Assembly (NCBI GenBank): GCA_903898785.1
Contig: CAIUGU010000038.1
Coordinates: 1-64,000, forward strand
DNA: 64,000 nucleotides
Direction of reading: 5' to 3'
DNA from: an uncultured Pseudomonadota bacterium
GTDB taxonomy: Bacteria; Pseudomonadota; Gammaproteobacteria; Steroidobacterales; Steroidobacteraceae
Shown here: positions 53,590 through 63,407 of the stretch, in pieces
How the letters are laid out: each line of letters starts with the position of its first letter
Numbering within the stretch: the first letter of the stretch is position 1
Made by a program: the position numbers and the translations under genes
Notes under the pieces: generated by a model
The model's input: the letters and a program-made list of their open reading frames with translations, nothing else
Database searches by the model: none
What the model was told of the DNA's origin: nothing

Positions 53590-54902
53590 GCAACCGCCTT
53601 GCCTTGCTGCGCGTTTCGACGGTGCCGTTCGCAGCCAGCTTGTTGCTGATGGGACTCGCAGCGAAGGCGGAGACCCTCGAGGAAGCCTGGGCGCTGGCCC
53701 AGGGCAATGACCTCGGTCTCGCCGCGGCGCAGAGCGATGCGGAGGCAGCGCGACTGAATGCGCGGGCCGCCAAGGGAGAACGCTGGCCGACCCTGGTGGC
53801 GAGCGGGACGTTCACGCAGATGCAGGACGCGCCGGCATTCAGCTTTGGCAGCAACGTACTGCCGTTCCAGCTGCCGGAGGTGTTCAGCCACGACAACTTC
53901 GCAACGGCGGGGGTCAGCGTCGATGTGCCTCTGTATACCGGCGGGCGTATCACCAGCCAGATCGCAGCAGCCGAAGCGGGTGGCGCGGCGCGGACTGCCG
54001 ATGCGGAGCGCGCGCGGGCAGACCTGCGCCTGGCCGTGGCGGAAAGCTACGTGGCGGTCCAGCGGGCCGAGCGTGCGCTCGCGATCGCACAGAGCAACGT
54101 GGACAGCCTCACGAGGTACGTGAGCGATGTGCAGTCCATGTTCAATCGGGAAGTCGTGCCGCGCAACGACCTGCTGTCCGCGCAGGTTGCACGGGCCAAC
54201 GCGGAACAGGGCCGGCTGCAGGCTGCGAATGCGCTGGACCTGGCGAAAGCGGCTTACAACCGCCGGATGGGCCTGCCGCTTGATCGCGAGTTCACGCTGG
54301 CACCGATCACGACGTCGGTGATGGCCGACGCCGGCAGCGGGCAGGTGTCCTCGTTTGAAAAGGAGGCATTGCAGAGCCGCCACGAGATCGCCGCATTGAC
54401 TTCGCAGGGTGAGGCATTGGGCCACGCTGCTGCGGCGGAGCGTTCGAGGCTGGCACCACAGGTGAGCCTGACCGGCGGCTACCAGTACCTCGAGAACCAG
54501 GCGCTTGATCGCGACACGTTTGCGATGGCCGGTGTGGGCGTCAAGTGGGCGTTGTTCGACGGCGGGCAGGTGCGCAACCGCAGTGCGAGCCTGCGCCAGA
54601 CGCAACGGGCCACCGAACAGCGACTCGACGACCTGCGTTCGATGATCGCGCTCGAGGTCCGCCAGGCGTGGTTTACGCTGCAGGAGTCACGGGCCCGGAC
54701 CGAGGTTGCCCGCGGCGCGGTGGAGCAGGCCGAAGAAAACCTGCGCATCGCGAGCCAGCAGTACGCCGCGGGGCTCGTGAACAGCACTCGCGTGCTTGAA
54801 GCGGTAGCGCTGCGCGTACAGAGCCTCGGCAATCGCGAGAACGCCGTGCTCGATGTCAGTCTCGCGCAATTGCGACTCGCCCGGACGATCGGCAGGCTGT
54901 AG
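53586..54902 (+). CDS. TolC-family outer membrane efflux protein
   Basis: A 438 aa outer membrane channel. The ATG at 53586 overlaps the preceding stop (ATGA). A signal peptide ends GLAAKAETLEEAW, and two TolC-type helical repeats follow, with VSVDVPLYTGGRITSQIAAAE and VKWALFDGGQVRNRSASLRQ as the paired blocks. It completes a tripartite RND pump encoded in one operon. Confidence 0.92.
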   Translation: MSNRLALLRVSTVPFAASLLLMGLAAKAETLEEAWALAQGNDLGLAAAQSDAEAARLNARAAKGERWPTLVASGTFTQMQDAPAFSFGSNVLPFQLPEVFSHDNFATAGVSVDVPLYTGGRITSQIAAAEAGGAARTADAERARADLRLAVAESYVAVQRAERALAIAQSNVDSLTRYVSDVQSMFNREVVPRNDLLSAQVARANAEQGRLQAANALDLAKAAYNRRMGLPLDREFTLAPITTSVMADAGSGQVSSFEKEALQSRHEIAALTSQGEALGHAAAAERSRLAPQVSLTGGYQYLENQALDRDTFAMAGVGVKWALFDGGQVRNRSASLRQTQRATEQRLDDLRSMIALEVRQAWFTLQESRARTEVARGAVEQAEENLRIASQQYAAGLVNSTRVLEAVALRVQSLGNRENAVLDVSLAQLRLARTIGRL

Positions 54903-54950
54903 TCAGGCCAGGGGGTTGAAATTCCCCGTCGCGAGACCTAAACAGGAACC

Positions 54951-55403
54951 ATGGAGTCAAACACCGCCTCGTTGCACATCGTCTGTCCGGCCTGCAGCGC
55001 GATCAATCGCGTTCCCGAGGGCAGGCTGGCGGATGCTCCCCATTGCGCCAGGTGCAAGCAGCCCCTGTTCCAGGGCAAGCCCGTCGCGCTGGAGGCAGCC
55101 GCGTTCGAGCGGCAACTCACGCGCAACGACATTCCGCTGATCGTCGACTTCTGGGCCGAGTGGTGTGGTCCCTGCCACATGATGGCACCTACCTTCGCCG
55201 AGGCGGCAAAGCGGCTGGAGCCCCGCGTTCGACTCGCCAAGGTGGATACCGAAGCCGAGCCGGGGATCGCGGGCCGCTATGCGATCCGCAGCATCCCCAC
55301 ACTGATTGCGTTCCGCGGCGGCCGCGAGATCGGAAGGCAGTCGGGGGCCCTGCCACTGGAAGCGTTGCTGGGCTGGAGCCGCCAGGTCCTGGGCATCAGG
55401 TAG
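54951..55403 (+). CDS. trxC: Thioredoxin 2 (TrxC)
   Basis: A 150 aa cytoplasmic thioredoxin with the N-terminal zinc domain of TrxC. Zinc ligands are Cys12/Cys15 and Cys32/Cys35, and the active site is WCGPC at Cys72/Cys75. In E. coli trxC belongs to the OxyR regulon. Here it follows the SQR/RND genes by 48 bp and could reduce persulfides made during sulfide oxidation. I do not see a clear OxyR box upstream. Confidence 0.95.
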   Translation: MESNTASLHIVCPACSAINRVPEGRLADAPHCARCKQPLFQGKPVALEAAAFERQLTRNDIPLIVDFWAEWCGPCHMMAPTFAEAAKRLEPRVRLAKVDTEAEPGIAGRYAIRSIPTLIAFRGGREIGRQSGALPLEALLGWSRQVLGIR

Positions 55404-55536
55404 CGTCGCCCGCTCGAACTCCGGCGAGCGTTCCTGGGGCCGGCGCAGGGAATGCAACTCCGTCGAAGTCCTTCTGGACAGCATCAGGCGGAAAGGGAAG
55501 ACTCTTCTCCCTCTTCCTGCCGTTTCCACTACGCCT

Positions 55537-56226
55537 ATGAGACATCGAGAACTTCACCGCGCCTCGCGCATCGGCTGGTTGCGTGCCGCCGTCCTCGGTG
55601 CGAACGACGGCCTGATCTCGACCGCCAGCCTCGTTGTCGGTGTCGCGGCATCGGCGGCCACCCGCTCCGAGGTGATGGTGGCCGGCGTCGCCGGGCTCGT
55701 TGCCGGTGCGTTGTCCATGGCGGCAGGCGAGTACGTGTCGGTGAGCTCGCAGTCCGATACCGAGGAAGCGGACCTCGCACGCGAGCGCAAGGAGCTTGCA
55801 ACGGATCCGGAGTCCGAGCACGCGGAGCTCGCGAACATCTACGTGAGTCGCGGTGTCGAACCCGGGCTCGCTGACCAGGTGGCGACGCAGATGATGGCGA
55901 AGGATGCGCTCGGTGCGCATGCACGCGACGAACTCGGCATGTCCGACATCACGATGGCGAAGCCGCTTCAGGCCGCCTGGGCTTCCGCGGCGACGTTTGC
56001 ATCCGGCGCCGTACTGCCGTTGATTGCCGTCATGCTGCTGCCGACTGCATACCTGTTGCCCGGTCTCGGATTGATCGTGCTGGTCCTGCTCGCACTGCTC
56101 GGCGGACTCGCTGCGCGCACGGGCGGCGCGCCGATGGGAAAGGGCATCCTGCGCGTGACGTTCTGGGGCCTCGTGGCGATGGCAGTTACGGCGGGCGTGG
56201 GCCGGTTGTTCGGCGCCGTCGCATGA
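55537..56226 (+). CDS. VIT1/CCC1-family metal transporter
   Basis: A 229 aa membrane protein of the VIT1/CCC1 family, which moves Fe(II) or Mn(II). GANDGLISTASLVVGVAASAA in helix 1 and GALSMAAGEYVSVSSQSDTEEADL are family signatures, with the acidic loop (RERKELATDPESEHAEL) as metal-binding region. The start at 55537 is chosen at MRHRELHRASRIGWLRAAVLG. It lies 133 bp after trxC and may have its own promoter. Confidence 0.92.
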   Translation: MRHRELHRASRIGWLRAAVLGANDGLISTASLVVGVAASAATRSEVMVAGVAGLVAGALSMAAGEYVSVSSQSDTEEADLARERKELATDPESEHAELANIYVSRGVEPGLADQVATQMMAKDALGAHARDELGMSDITMAKPLQAAWASAATFASGAVLPLIAVMLLPTAYLLPGLGLIVLVLLALLGGLAARTGGAPMGKGILRVTFWGLVAMAVTAGVGRLFGAVA

Positions 56227-56534
56227 AGCCGCAGCACATGGCAGCCGCGCTGGCGGGGATCGGCATGCTGGCCGCATGCACTGTGGCCGCGCCGCCAGAG
56301 GCTGCCCCGCGTGCGTCGGCAGAGTCGGCAGCGCGGATCGACTGGGATCAGGCGATCGCGCTGCTGCGCTCGGGGCGCGTGCTTGCAGTGACCCAGCTGC
56401 ACGACCTCAGCGTCACGTTGACCACCGACGACGGCAGGCAACATGTGACGACAGAGCCGGCGATCGACGCGATCTTCAGCGCGATGACGCTCAACGCTCC
56501 CAACGCGCAGTCGATCGTCGTGGCAACGGAATGA
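56223..56534 (+). CDS. Small hypothetical lipoprotein
   Basis: A 103 aa protein starting with an ATGA overlap to the transporter gene. The lipobox MLAAC at residues ~15-19 predicts a lipid-anchored protein. The rest (DWDQAIALLRSGRVLAVTQLHDLSVTLTTDDG) resembles short domains of secreted proteins with a beta-hairpin, but I recognise no family. It converges on the FAH gene with 12 bp between stops. Confidence 0.72.
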   Translation: MKPQHMAAALAGIGMLAACTVAAPPEAAPRASAESAARIDWDQAIALLRSGRVLAVTQLHDLSVTLTTDDGRQHVTTEPAIDAIFSAMTLNAPNAQSIVVATE

Positions 56535-56546
56535 CCCGGGTATTGC

Positions 56547-57683
56547 CTAGAGCGCCTTCACCGGGTTCGTCAGCGTGCCGATGCCTTCGTACGTGCAGAC
56601 GGACAGGTCGCCGTCCTTGAAGAAGATCGGCGGCTTGCGCGCATTGCCCACGCCGCCCGGCGTACCGGTGGCGATCACGTCGCCGACCTGCAGCGTCATG
56701 ATGTTCGACGCGTAGACGATCTGCTCGAACACGTTGTGGATCATCAGGGCGGAGTTGTCCTCCTGCAGCACCTGGCCGTTCAGCGAGAAGCGGATGTTGA
56801 TGTTCTGGGGATTCGGCACGAACTCCTTCGGAACGATGAACGGGCCCATCGGCGCAAACGTGTCGTGCGACTTGCCCATCATCCAGTCCGACCCGTAGCG
56901 CGTGTCGCCGCGGCCCTCGCGATCCGACACGTCGTTCTCGAGCGTATAGCCGAAGATATGGTTGGCCGCCTGTGCGAGGGGTACGCGGCTCGCGGTCTTG
57001 CCGACGACCACGCCCATCTCGCATTCCCAGTCCACCATCTTGCGGCCGGGCGGTATCAGGATGGTCTCGCCGTCGGCGATGATGGCGGACGGTGCCTTCA
57101 GGAACATGTACGGGTTCCAGCGCTTGTCGTCGGGCGCGCGCTCCCAGATGGCCGTGGCGCTCTTCGTGCCGGGAGGAGGGGCCCCCGGTCCGTTGTTCAA
57201 CGGCACGCCCATGTCGCGCACGCCGCGCATCTCGGTGTCGTGGTCGCGGTAGTTCACCGCCACGTTCAGCAGCTTGCCGGGATACATGATCGGCGGACGC
57301 ACGCGCAGGTCCTTCAGCTGGTACACGTACGGCAATCGCTGCGTCGGCGGCGTCGAGTTCACGAGCGCAACGACCTGCAGGATGCGTTCACGGATGCCCG
57401 CATCGTAGCGGTTGATGAGGTCCTTCATGTCGGAGGGCGCGGCCACCGAGGATGCCGGCGTGCGGATCGCGGCGTGCGCGGCGGCGAAGTCGACGATCAC
57501 GGTGTCCCTGAGCACGAGGCCGACGAAGGTGCGGCCCTGCGACTCGAACGTGCCGAGCTTGAAAGCGGCCTGGGCCTGGGGGGGTGCGGCGGCATGGACG
57601 GCCGCTGACGCGAGTCCGACGCTTCCGAGTAACAGGATGCGACCCAGCTGCAGCGCGAGGGAACGGAACGAAATTCTTGTCAT
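56547..57683 (-). CDS. Exported fumarylacetoacetate-hydrolase-family protein
   Basis: A 378 aa FAH-fold protein. Metal-ligand blocks are present: MVDWECEMGVVVG, GYTLENDVSDRE and VIATGTPGGVG. FAH enzymes cleave or decarboxylate oxoacids with Mg or Mn. The N-terminus chosen at 57683 carries a clear signal peptide (LLLGSVGLASAAVHAAA), which is unusual, since the family is normally cytoplasmic. The substrate may be an aromatic breakdown product. It stands alone, divergent from the ModA-like gene. Confidence 0.85.
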   Translation of the reverse strand: MTRISFRSLALQLGRILLLGSVGLASAAVHAAAPPQAQAAFKLGTFESQGRTFVGLVLRDTVIVDFAAAHAAIRTPASSVAAPSDMKDLINRYDAGIRERILQVVALVNSTPPTQRLPYVYQLKDLRVRPPIMYPGKLLNVAVNYRDHDTEMRGVRDMGVPLNNGPGAPPPGTKSATAIWERAPDDKRWNPYMFLKAPSAIIADGETILIPPGRKMVDWECEMGVVVGKTASRVPLAQAANHIFGYTLENDVSDREGRGDTRYGSDWMMGKSHDTFAPMGPFIVPKEFVPNPQNINIRFSLNGQVLQEDNSALMIHNVFEQIVYASNIMTLQVGDVIATGTPGGVGNARKPPIFFKDGDLSVCTYEGIGTLTNPVKAL

Positions 57684-57781
57684 GGCAGGACCCCGTAAGG
57701 ACAGACATCTGTAAAGTAATGCGGTTGCAGGCAGAAAGCCACGGCTGGAACGCGAGGCCGTCAATGCGAAGGAGCAGATCC

Positions 57782-58528
57782 ATGATCCCGCGAAGAATTC
57801 TTGGAGCGATTGCCCTGCTGTTGTCCAGCCAGCTGGCAACGGCAGCGACCCTCAGGGTCCTCAGCACGGGGGCTGTCGAACCCGGCATTCGCGCGGCCGC
57901 CGCGGAGTTCGAGCGGGCTACGGGCCACGAGGTGCAGCTGACGTTCCAGACTGCCCCGGAAGTGAAGCGGCATCTGGAAGCACGCGAAGTCTGGGACCTT
58001 GCCGTCGCCACCCCCGCAACGATCGACGAGCAGACCAAAGCCGGCTTGTTGCTCGGCGGCGCGGTGACGTTGGGTCGCGTCGGCGTCGGTATTGCGGTGC
58101 GGCAGGGCGTGGCCTTCCCCGACATTGCCACGGTGGAGGCCGTCAAGCGGGCGGCCCTTGCTGCGGACACCGTGTTCGTCAGCCGGGGCTCGACCGGCGT
58201 GTATGCCGAGGGATTGCTGAAGAAGCTCGGCGTGTTCGAGCAGCTCGCCCGCGTCGTCCGTGAGGATCGGGGCTCCGAGGCGATGCATCGCCTCGCCACG
58301 ACGCCGGGCAACGGGCTCGCCTTCGGCGCGCTGACCGAGATTGCGTCCGCCCGCGAGGAGGGAGTCCTCCTGGTCGGGCCGCTGCCGGCCGAACTGCAGA
58401 ACTACACCGCCTATGTGATCGCCCAGATGAGGCAGGCGCCGGCCCCGGACGCGGCCGCCGCGTTCCTTAAGTATCTGAATTCACCCGCATCGCAGGCGAT
58501 CTTTCGCGCCGCAGGGATCGAAAAGTAG
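57782..58528 (+). CDS. ModA-like periplasmic substrate-binding protein
   Basis: A 248 aa periplasmic binding protein resembling ModA and the extracellular solute-binding family 11. A signal peptide ends QLATAATLRVL, then STGAVEPGIRAAAAEFERATGHEV, VSRGSTGVYAEGLLKKLG and FLKYLNSPASQAIFRAAGIEK. AAGGAG precedes the ATG at 57782. No permease or ATPase is nearby. The ligand might be molybdate, another anion, or an organic acid. Confidence 0.8.
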   Translation: MIPRRILGAIALLLSSQLATAATLRVLSTGAVEPGIRAAAAEFERATGHEVQLTFQTAPEVKRHLEAREVWDLAVATPATIDEQTKAGLLLGGAVTLGRVGVGIAVRQGVAFPDIATVEAVKRAALAADTVFVSRGSTGVYAEGLLKKLGVFEQLARVVREDRGSEAMHRLATTPGNGLAFGALTEIASAREEGVLLVGPLPAELQNYTAYVIAQMRQAPAPDAAAAFLKYLNSPASQAIFRAAGIEK

Positions 58529-58782
58529 GCCTCCCTGTCCATGCCGTGCGCCGCCGCGGCCACGATTCTGCGCGCCTGCCCGAGGCATGCCGGCAAATCG
58601 ATGAGCCAAAATAGAGCAGGAACAGAGACCTATGCACCTTTGCTCCGCGGGGAAACACTGGCATTCTCCGGCGCAGACGTTATGGCATACCACTTGCAGC
58701 GGGCTGGGCGAGGCAACCCGCCGCCGCATCGGTCCGGGAGTGCGCCGTTCGTACATCCGACCAACACTGAGTGAGGCATTTC

Positions 58783-61206
58783 ATGGATACCCTGACCCAG
58801 CGCGCCGGCGCCTACCGTCTGGCCGCCGCGATCTCCGCAATTCTTGCCGCCGGCTCGGTCCAGGCCGCCCAGCCCGCAGAGGAAATCGCAGAGATCATCG
58901 TGACGGCGACGCGTCGAGCCGAAGACATCCAGGACATTCCCCTCAACATCGCCGCCATCGGCGGGGAGCAGCTTGAGCGCCAAGGCATTACCGACCTTGC
59001 GAACCTCGGCCGTGCGGTGCCGGGCCTGTACGTCATCGACCAGGGCAAGCGCACGTCCAACCAGATCATCGTCCGCGGCCTCAACGTCAGCAACGTCGGT
59101 GCCCAGGACAGCGCGGGCAATGACGCCGGCGACATCGTGTCGACCTATGTCGGCGAGATTCCGCTGTACATTGACCTCGATCTCGAGGACATGCAGCGAG
59201 TCGAAGTCCTGCTCGGGCCGCAAGGCACGCTGTACGGCTCGGGCACCATGGGCGGCGCGATCCGCTACATCCCGAACCGGCCGCAGCTGGATGCCACTTC
59301 GCTGACATTGCGCGGCGCAGGCTACAGCCTCTCGCAGAGCGATGACTGGGGCAAGAAAGGCGGATTCACGGTCAACCTGCCGCTCACCGACATCCTGGCA
59401 TTCCGCGCGTCGCTCGATTACACGGACGACCCCGGATTCATCGACCAGCCGTTCCTCGTGAAGCAGGCGGGGTTGTCGGATCCCGAACCGAACTTCGCGA
59501 ATGCGTCGGCGGTGGCGGCGAACCTGTTCCGCAAGGACGACACGAACTACACCGAAACGACGTCCGGGCGCGTGGCCCTGCGCGGCCAGCCGGTGGCGGG
59601 CGTCGACGTCAACTTCACGCACTATTTCCAGACCATGGAATCGGGCGGTCGCAACGGCAATTCCGTCGCTGCCTTCGGTACCGGCCGCTATGAGTCGGCA
59701 AGCCGTTACCTCGAGCCCAACAAGCGCGTCAACCGCATGACGGCAGTCGAGATCACCGCTGACCTCGGATTCGCAGAGCTGACGTCCGCCACGGCGCAAT
59801 CGCGGTACAAGGACATCGGCGGCCGCGACCAGACGGACCTGCTGATCACGCTCGAATACAGCTACGAAGCGTTCCCGACGTTCTCCGCCTTCACGCGCGA
59901 CCTGGCGAGCGAAGACACCTTCAACCAGGAGCTGCGGCTCGTCTCGAAGTCCGATGGTCCGTTCAACTGGATCGGCGGCCTGTTCTACAACAAGCTGCAC
60001 GGCGACGCCGTCAGCATCGAGTACACGCCGCACTACGACGACTACCTTGCCGGTTTCCTGGGCGGCACGGGCCGTCCGGACGACATCGAGTACATTGCTC
60101 CGACATCCGAGGACCTCACCGAGAAGGCCGTGTACGGTGAAGTCAGCTACGACTTCACCGACAAATGGCAGGTCACGGCAGGCGCGCGCCTGTACAAGTA
60201 CGATTACGCTGCCGAGAGCGGTGCCGATTTCCCGGTGCTCAACTCGGCCCTTGGGCTGGCGGGACCCGACGAGATCAACGTCGACCTGAATCCGAGCGGG
60301 CAAAAGGACAGCGGCGCGCTCTACAAGCTCAATACGCGCTACCAGTTCACCGACGACCTGATGGGTTACCTGACTTTCAGCCAGGGCTATCGCATCGGCA
60401 GCAGCAACGGCCTCGATCTCTGCCAGAGCGGGTCGACCACCCAGACGGTGTGCGCGAGCGCCGGCGAGTTCGAGTACTTCCCGGACAAGACCAACAACTA
60501 CGAACTCGGCATCCGCAGCCAGTGGCTGAACAACACGCTGACGCTCAACGGCTCCGTGTTCTTCATCGACTGGGTCGATCCGCAGTTGTCGAGCGCGACC
60601 CTCGTGGGATCGTCGCCGATCATCAAGAACGGCAAGGGCGCGGAGTCGAAGGGTGTGGAAGTGTCCTTCAACGCGAAGCTCACGGACCGGTTCACCATGA
60701 GCGGCAGCTATGCCTACACGCAGGCCGAGTTGTCGGCGGATGCCCCGGCGCTGCTGCTCGGCATCGGACCTCCCGGCTTCTTCACGGGCACGTTCACGAA
60801 CGGCCGGGCGGGCGACCGACTCCCGGGCTCGCCGGAGAACCAGGCGACGTTCCAGGCCAACTACCAGATGCCGCTCGGCGCGGACTGGACGCTGGACTTC
60901 GACTACGGCCTCGCCATGGTCGGCAACATCATCACCAAAGTCGGCCTGCGCGAGAGCGGCGAAACGTTGCCCGGATACACCGTCCACCAGGCTGCGGCCA
61001 CGCTGCGCGGCGATGCGTGGAGCCTGAGCCTGTACTCGCGGAACCTGTTCAACAAGTACGCCGTGACGGGCGTGCGCTCCACCCGGAACTTCATCCAGAC
61101 GGTGGCGGACGAGAACGGCGATCCGGTGCGCGTGCGCAGCTACATGGAAGACGTGCTGCGTCCCCGCGAGATCGGCCTGCGCTTCAGCTACGACTTCAAG
61201 CTCTGA
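58783..61206 (+). CDS. TonB-dependent outer membrane receptor
   Basis: An 807 aa TonB-dependent receptor. The ATG at 58783 follows GTGAGG; a GTG 12 bp upstream is an alternative. The signal peptide ends SVQAAQPA, and the TonB box is EIIVTATRR. The plug contains VEVLLGPQGTLYGSGTMGGAIRY, and the barrel ends FSYDFKL. It leads a possible group with the TPR-sulfotransferase and cupin genes that follow. The substrate is unknown. The region 58529-58782 holds only its promoter. Confidence 0.92.
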   Translation: MDTLTQRAGAYRLAAAISAILAAGSVQAAQPAEEIAEIIVTATRRAEDIQDIPLNIAAIGGEQLERQGITDLANLGRAVPGLYVIDQGKRTSNQIIVRGLNVSNVGAQDSAGNDAGDIVSTYVGEIPLYIDLDLEDMQRVEVLLGPQGTLYGSGTMGGAIRYIPNRPQLDATSLTLRGAGYSLSQSDDWGKKGGFTVNLPLTDILAFRASLDYTDDPGFIDQPFLVKQAGLSDPEPNFANASAVAANLFRKDDTNYTETTSGRVALRGQPVAGVDVNFTHYFQTMESGGRNGNSVAAFGTGRYESASRYLEPNKRVNRMTAVEITADLGFAELTSATAQSRYKDIGGRDQTDLLITLEYSYEAFPTFSAFTRDLASEDTFNQELRLVSKSDGPFNWIGGLFYNKLHGDAVSIEYTPHYDDYLAGFLGGTGRPDDIEYIAPTSEDLTEKAVYGEVSYDFTDKWQVTAGARLYKYDYAAESGADFPVLNSALGLAGPDEINVDLNPSGQKDSGALYKLNTRYQFTDDLMGYLTFSQGYRIGSSNGLDLCQSGSTTQTVCASAGEFEYFPDKTNNYELGIRSQWLNNTLTLNGSVFFIDWVDPQLSSATLVGSSPIIKNGKGAESKGVEVSFNAKLTDRFTMSGSYAYTQAELSADAPALLLGIGPPGFFTGTFTNGRAGDRLPGSPENQATFQANYQMPLGADWTLDFDYGLAMVGNIITKVGLRESGETLPGYTVHQAAATLRGDAWSLSLYSRNLFNKYAVTGVRSTRNFIQTVADENGDPVRVRSYMEDVLRPREIGLRFSYDFKL

Positions 61207-61237
61207 GGCGGCTCGCTTCGGCTATCATCCGGAGGGA

Positions 61238-62830
61238 ATGAACGGACCCGAAGGACAGGACGACGTCGCGAAGTGGCAGCGGGAGGCTGGGCGCGCGCTC
61301 AACCGCCGCGAGTATCGCCTCGCGCACGAGCTGTGCATCAAGATACTGACGCGTCGGCCGGAATCGGCCGACGCGTTTTTTTTGCTCGCGATGATCGCGG
61401 CGGTCCATGACAACTTCCCCAAGGCCGTCGAGCTGATCGAGCGCTCCTTGCGGCTCGACCCCGCCAATGCCGAGTATCACGCGCAGCTCGGCCGGTGCCT
61501 GATCGCCCTGCAGCGCCCCCGCGAAGCCTTCGAAGCCGCAGTCCGGGCGCTGTCGCTGAATCCGCGGGAAGCACTGACGCTCGACACGATCGGCGTCGTC
61601 ATGACGCGCGCCGGTGCCCATGCCGAGGCGCTCGAGCCTTTCCACCGCGCCGTGGCGGCTGATGCCACCAAGGCGCCCTTCTTCTACAATCTCGGTGCTT
61701 CGTTGCAGTTCACGGGTGACTTCGCTGCAGCCGCGGACGCCTATCGCAAGGCGCTGGACATCGACCCCGCCTACTACCGGGCATGGTCGTCACTGGCGCA
61801 AGTCACCCGAGCACCGTTCACCGATGCAGAGGTGGCGAGGCTGGATGCGCTCCTTGCCGAGCGCTCGCTGGATGCCGATTCCGAGTTGCATCTGTGCCAT
61901 GCGCTCGCCAAGCAGTGCGAGGACCTCGGGCGCCATGGCGAGTCGTTCGCGTATCTCGAGCGCGGCAAGCGACGCAAGCGGCAGTCGATCCACTATTCCT
62001 TCGAAGCCGATCGCGCCCTCTTTGCAGCGGCAAGGCAGACCATGGCGTCGAGGCCCATGCAGACGCGCGGCTGCGAATCGGGCGAGCCGATCTTCATCGT
62101 CGGCATGCCGAGAACGGGCACGACGCTGGTCGAGCGCATCCTTTCCAGCCATCCGGCCGTGTTCGCGGCGGGGGAGCTCACGAACTTCGCGCTGGCGCTG
62201 AAGCGCGCGGCCGCCACCCCATCGAGGCTCGTGCTGGATCCACAGACGCTGGCTGCCGCAGGGTCCGTCGACCTCGCCCGGGTGGGCGCGGAGTACGTGG
62301 AGAGCACGCGGCCTCGCACCGGCCACACGCAGCATTTCATCGACAAGATGCCGCTCAACTTCTTTTATGCCGGGCTGATCCATCGGGCCTTGCCGAACGC
62401 GAAGATCATCTGCCTGCGGCGCAATCCGCTCGACACGGCCCTGAGCAACTACCGACAGTTGTTCGCGACCAGCTTTTCGTACTACAACTATGCCTACGAC
62501 CTGCTGGATGCGGGCCGGTACTTCATCGAGTTCGATGCGCTCGCGAAGCACTGGCTGCGGACGATCCCGGAGAACTACTGCGAGGTCCACTACGAGTCCG
62601 TGGTCGCCGACACGGAGACGGAGGCGCGGCGGCTGGTTGCGTTCTGCGGCCTCGAGTGGGATCCCGCGTGCCTCGCGTTCGAGCGGAACGCCGCGCCGGT
62701 CGCCACGGCCAGCTCCGTGCAGGTCCGCCAGCCGATCTATCGCACGGCGGTCGAGCGCTGGCGGAAGTATGAAAGCGAGCTCGCTCCCCTGAAGGCCCTG
62801 CTGGCGGGGGCGGGGCTGGTCCAGGCCTGA
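61238..62830 (+). CDS. TPR-containing sulfotransferase family protein
   Basis: A 530 aa protein. The first ~270 residues are tetratricopeptide repeats (HAQLGRCLIALQRPREAFEAA and similar). The C-terminal domain is a PAPS-dependent sulfotransferase with the 5'-phosphosulfate loop IFIVGMPRTGTTLVERILSSHP and DKMPLNFFY with CLRRNPLDTALSNYR. Proteins of this type are frequent beside TonB receptors in related bacteria. The acceptor is unknown. The ATG lies 32 bp after the receptor stop. Confidence 0.88.
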   Translation: MNGPEGQDDVAKWQREAGRALNRREYRLAHELCIKILTRRPESADAFFLLAMIAAVHDNFPKAVELIERSLRLDPANAEYHAQLGRCLIALQRPREAFEAAVRALSLNPREALTLDTIGVVMTRAGAHAEALEPFHRAVAADATKAPFFYNLGASLQFTGDFAAAADAYRKALDIDPAYYRAWSSLAQVTRAPFTDAEVARLDALLAERSLDADSELHLCHALAKQCEDLGRHGESFAYLERGKRRKRQSIHYSFEADRALFAAARQTMASRPMQTRGCESGEPIFIVGMPRTGTTLVERILSSHPAVFAAGELTNFALALKRAAATPSRLVLDPQTLAAAGSVDLARVGAEYVESTRPRTGHTQHFIDKMPLNFFYAGLIHRALPNAKIICLRRNPLDTALSNYRQLFATSFSYYNYAYDLLDAGRYFIEFDALAKHWLRTIPENYCEVHYESVVADTETEARRLVAFCGLEWDPACLAFERNAAPVATASSVQVRQPIYRTAVERWRKYESELAPLKALLAGAGLVQA

Positions 62831-62844
62831 TCGGGAGAGTTGCC

Positions 62845-63327
62845 ATGAGCCCTGCAGATCCGCCGATTGCCATCGCCGCAGTCGATGCGCCCCTCCGCAA
62901 GAAGCCGTCCAGTTATCCGGAGCCGTTTGCCTCGCTGATGGCGGGCCGGCAGAAGCGGCCCCTCGGGGACCTTTTCGGCCTCAGGAACTTCGGCGTCAAT
63001 CTGACGATCCTCGAGCCGGGCGCCGTGTCTGCGCTCAGGCACGCGCATTCGCTGCAGGACGAGTTCATCTTTGTCCTCGAAGGCGAACCGCTGCTCGTCA
63101 CCGATGCCGGCGAAACGCCGCTTGGGCCCGGCATGTGCGCGGGCTTTCCGGCGGGCAACGGCGATGCTCATCACCTGCTGAACCGGACTGCACACCGCGT
63201 CGTCTACCTGGAAGTCGGTGACCGCACGAAGGGCGATACCGCAGCGTATCCCGATGACGACATCCAGGCGGTCATGGGTCCGCTCGGCACATGGATCTTT
63301 ACCCATAAGGACGGGCGGCCGTATTAA
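62845..63327 (+). CDS. Cupin-domain protein
   Basis: A 160 aa small cupin. RHAHSLQDEFIFVLEGEPLLVTDAGE is cupin motif 1 with two histidines and a glutamate as metal ligands, and HHLLNRTAHRVVYLEVGDRT is motif 2. It may bind a sugar or aromatic acid or act as an isomerase. GAGAG precedes the ATG 15 bp after the sulfotransferase stop, so the two are probably in one operon. Confidence 0.85.
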   Translation: MSPADPPIAIAAVDAPLRKKPSSYPEPFASLMAGRQKRPLGDLFGLRNFGVNLTILEPGAVSALRHAHSLQDEFIFVLEGEPLLVTDAGETPLGPGMCAGFPAGNGDAHHLLNRTAHRVVYLEVGDRTKGDTAAYPDDDIQAVMGPLGTWIFTHKDGRPY

Positions 63328-63407
63328 GATCGCCGCAGCAGGCAACGCAGGACATCGGGTACCGACCCTCGACGGGGACGCCCCGGGTCCCACCAGCAGG
63401 GGGAATC

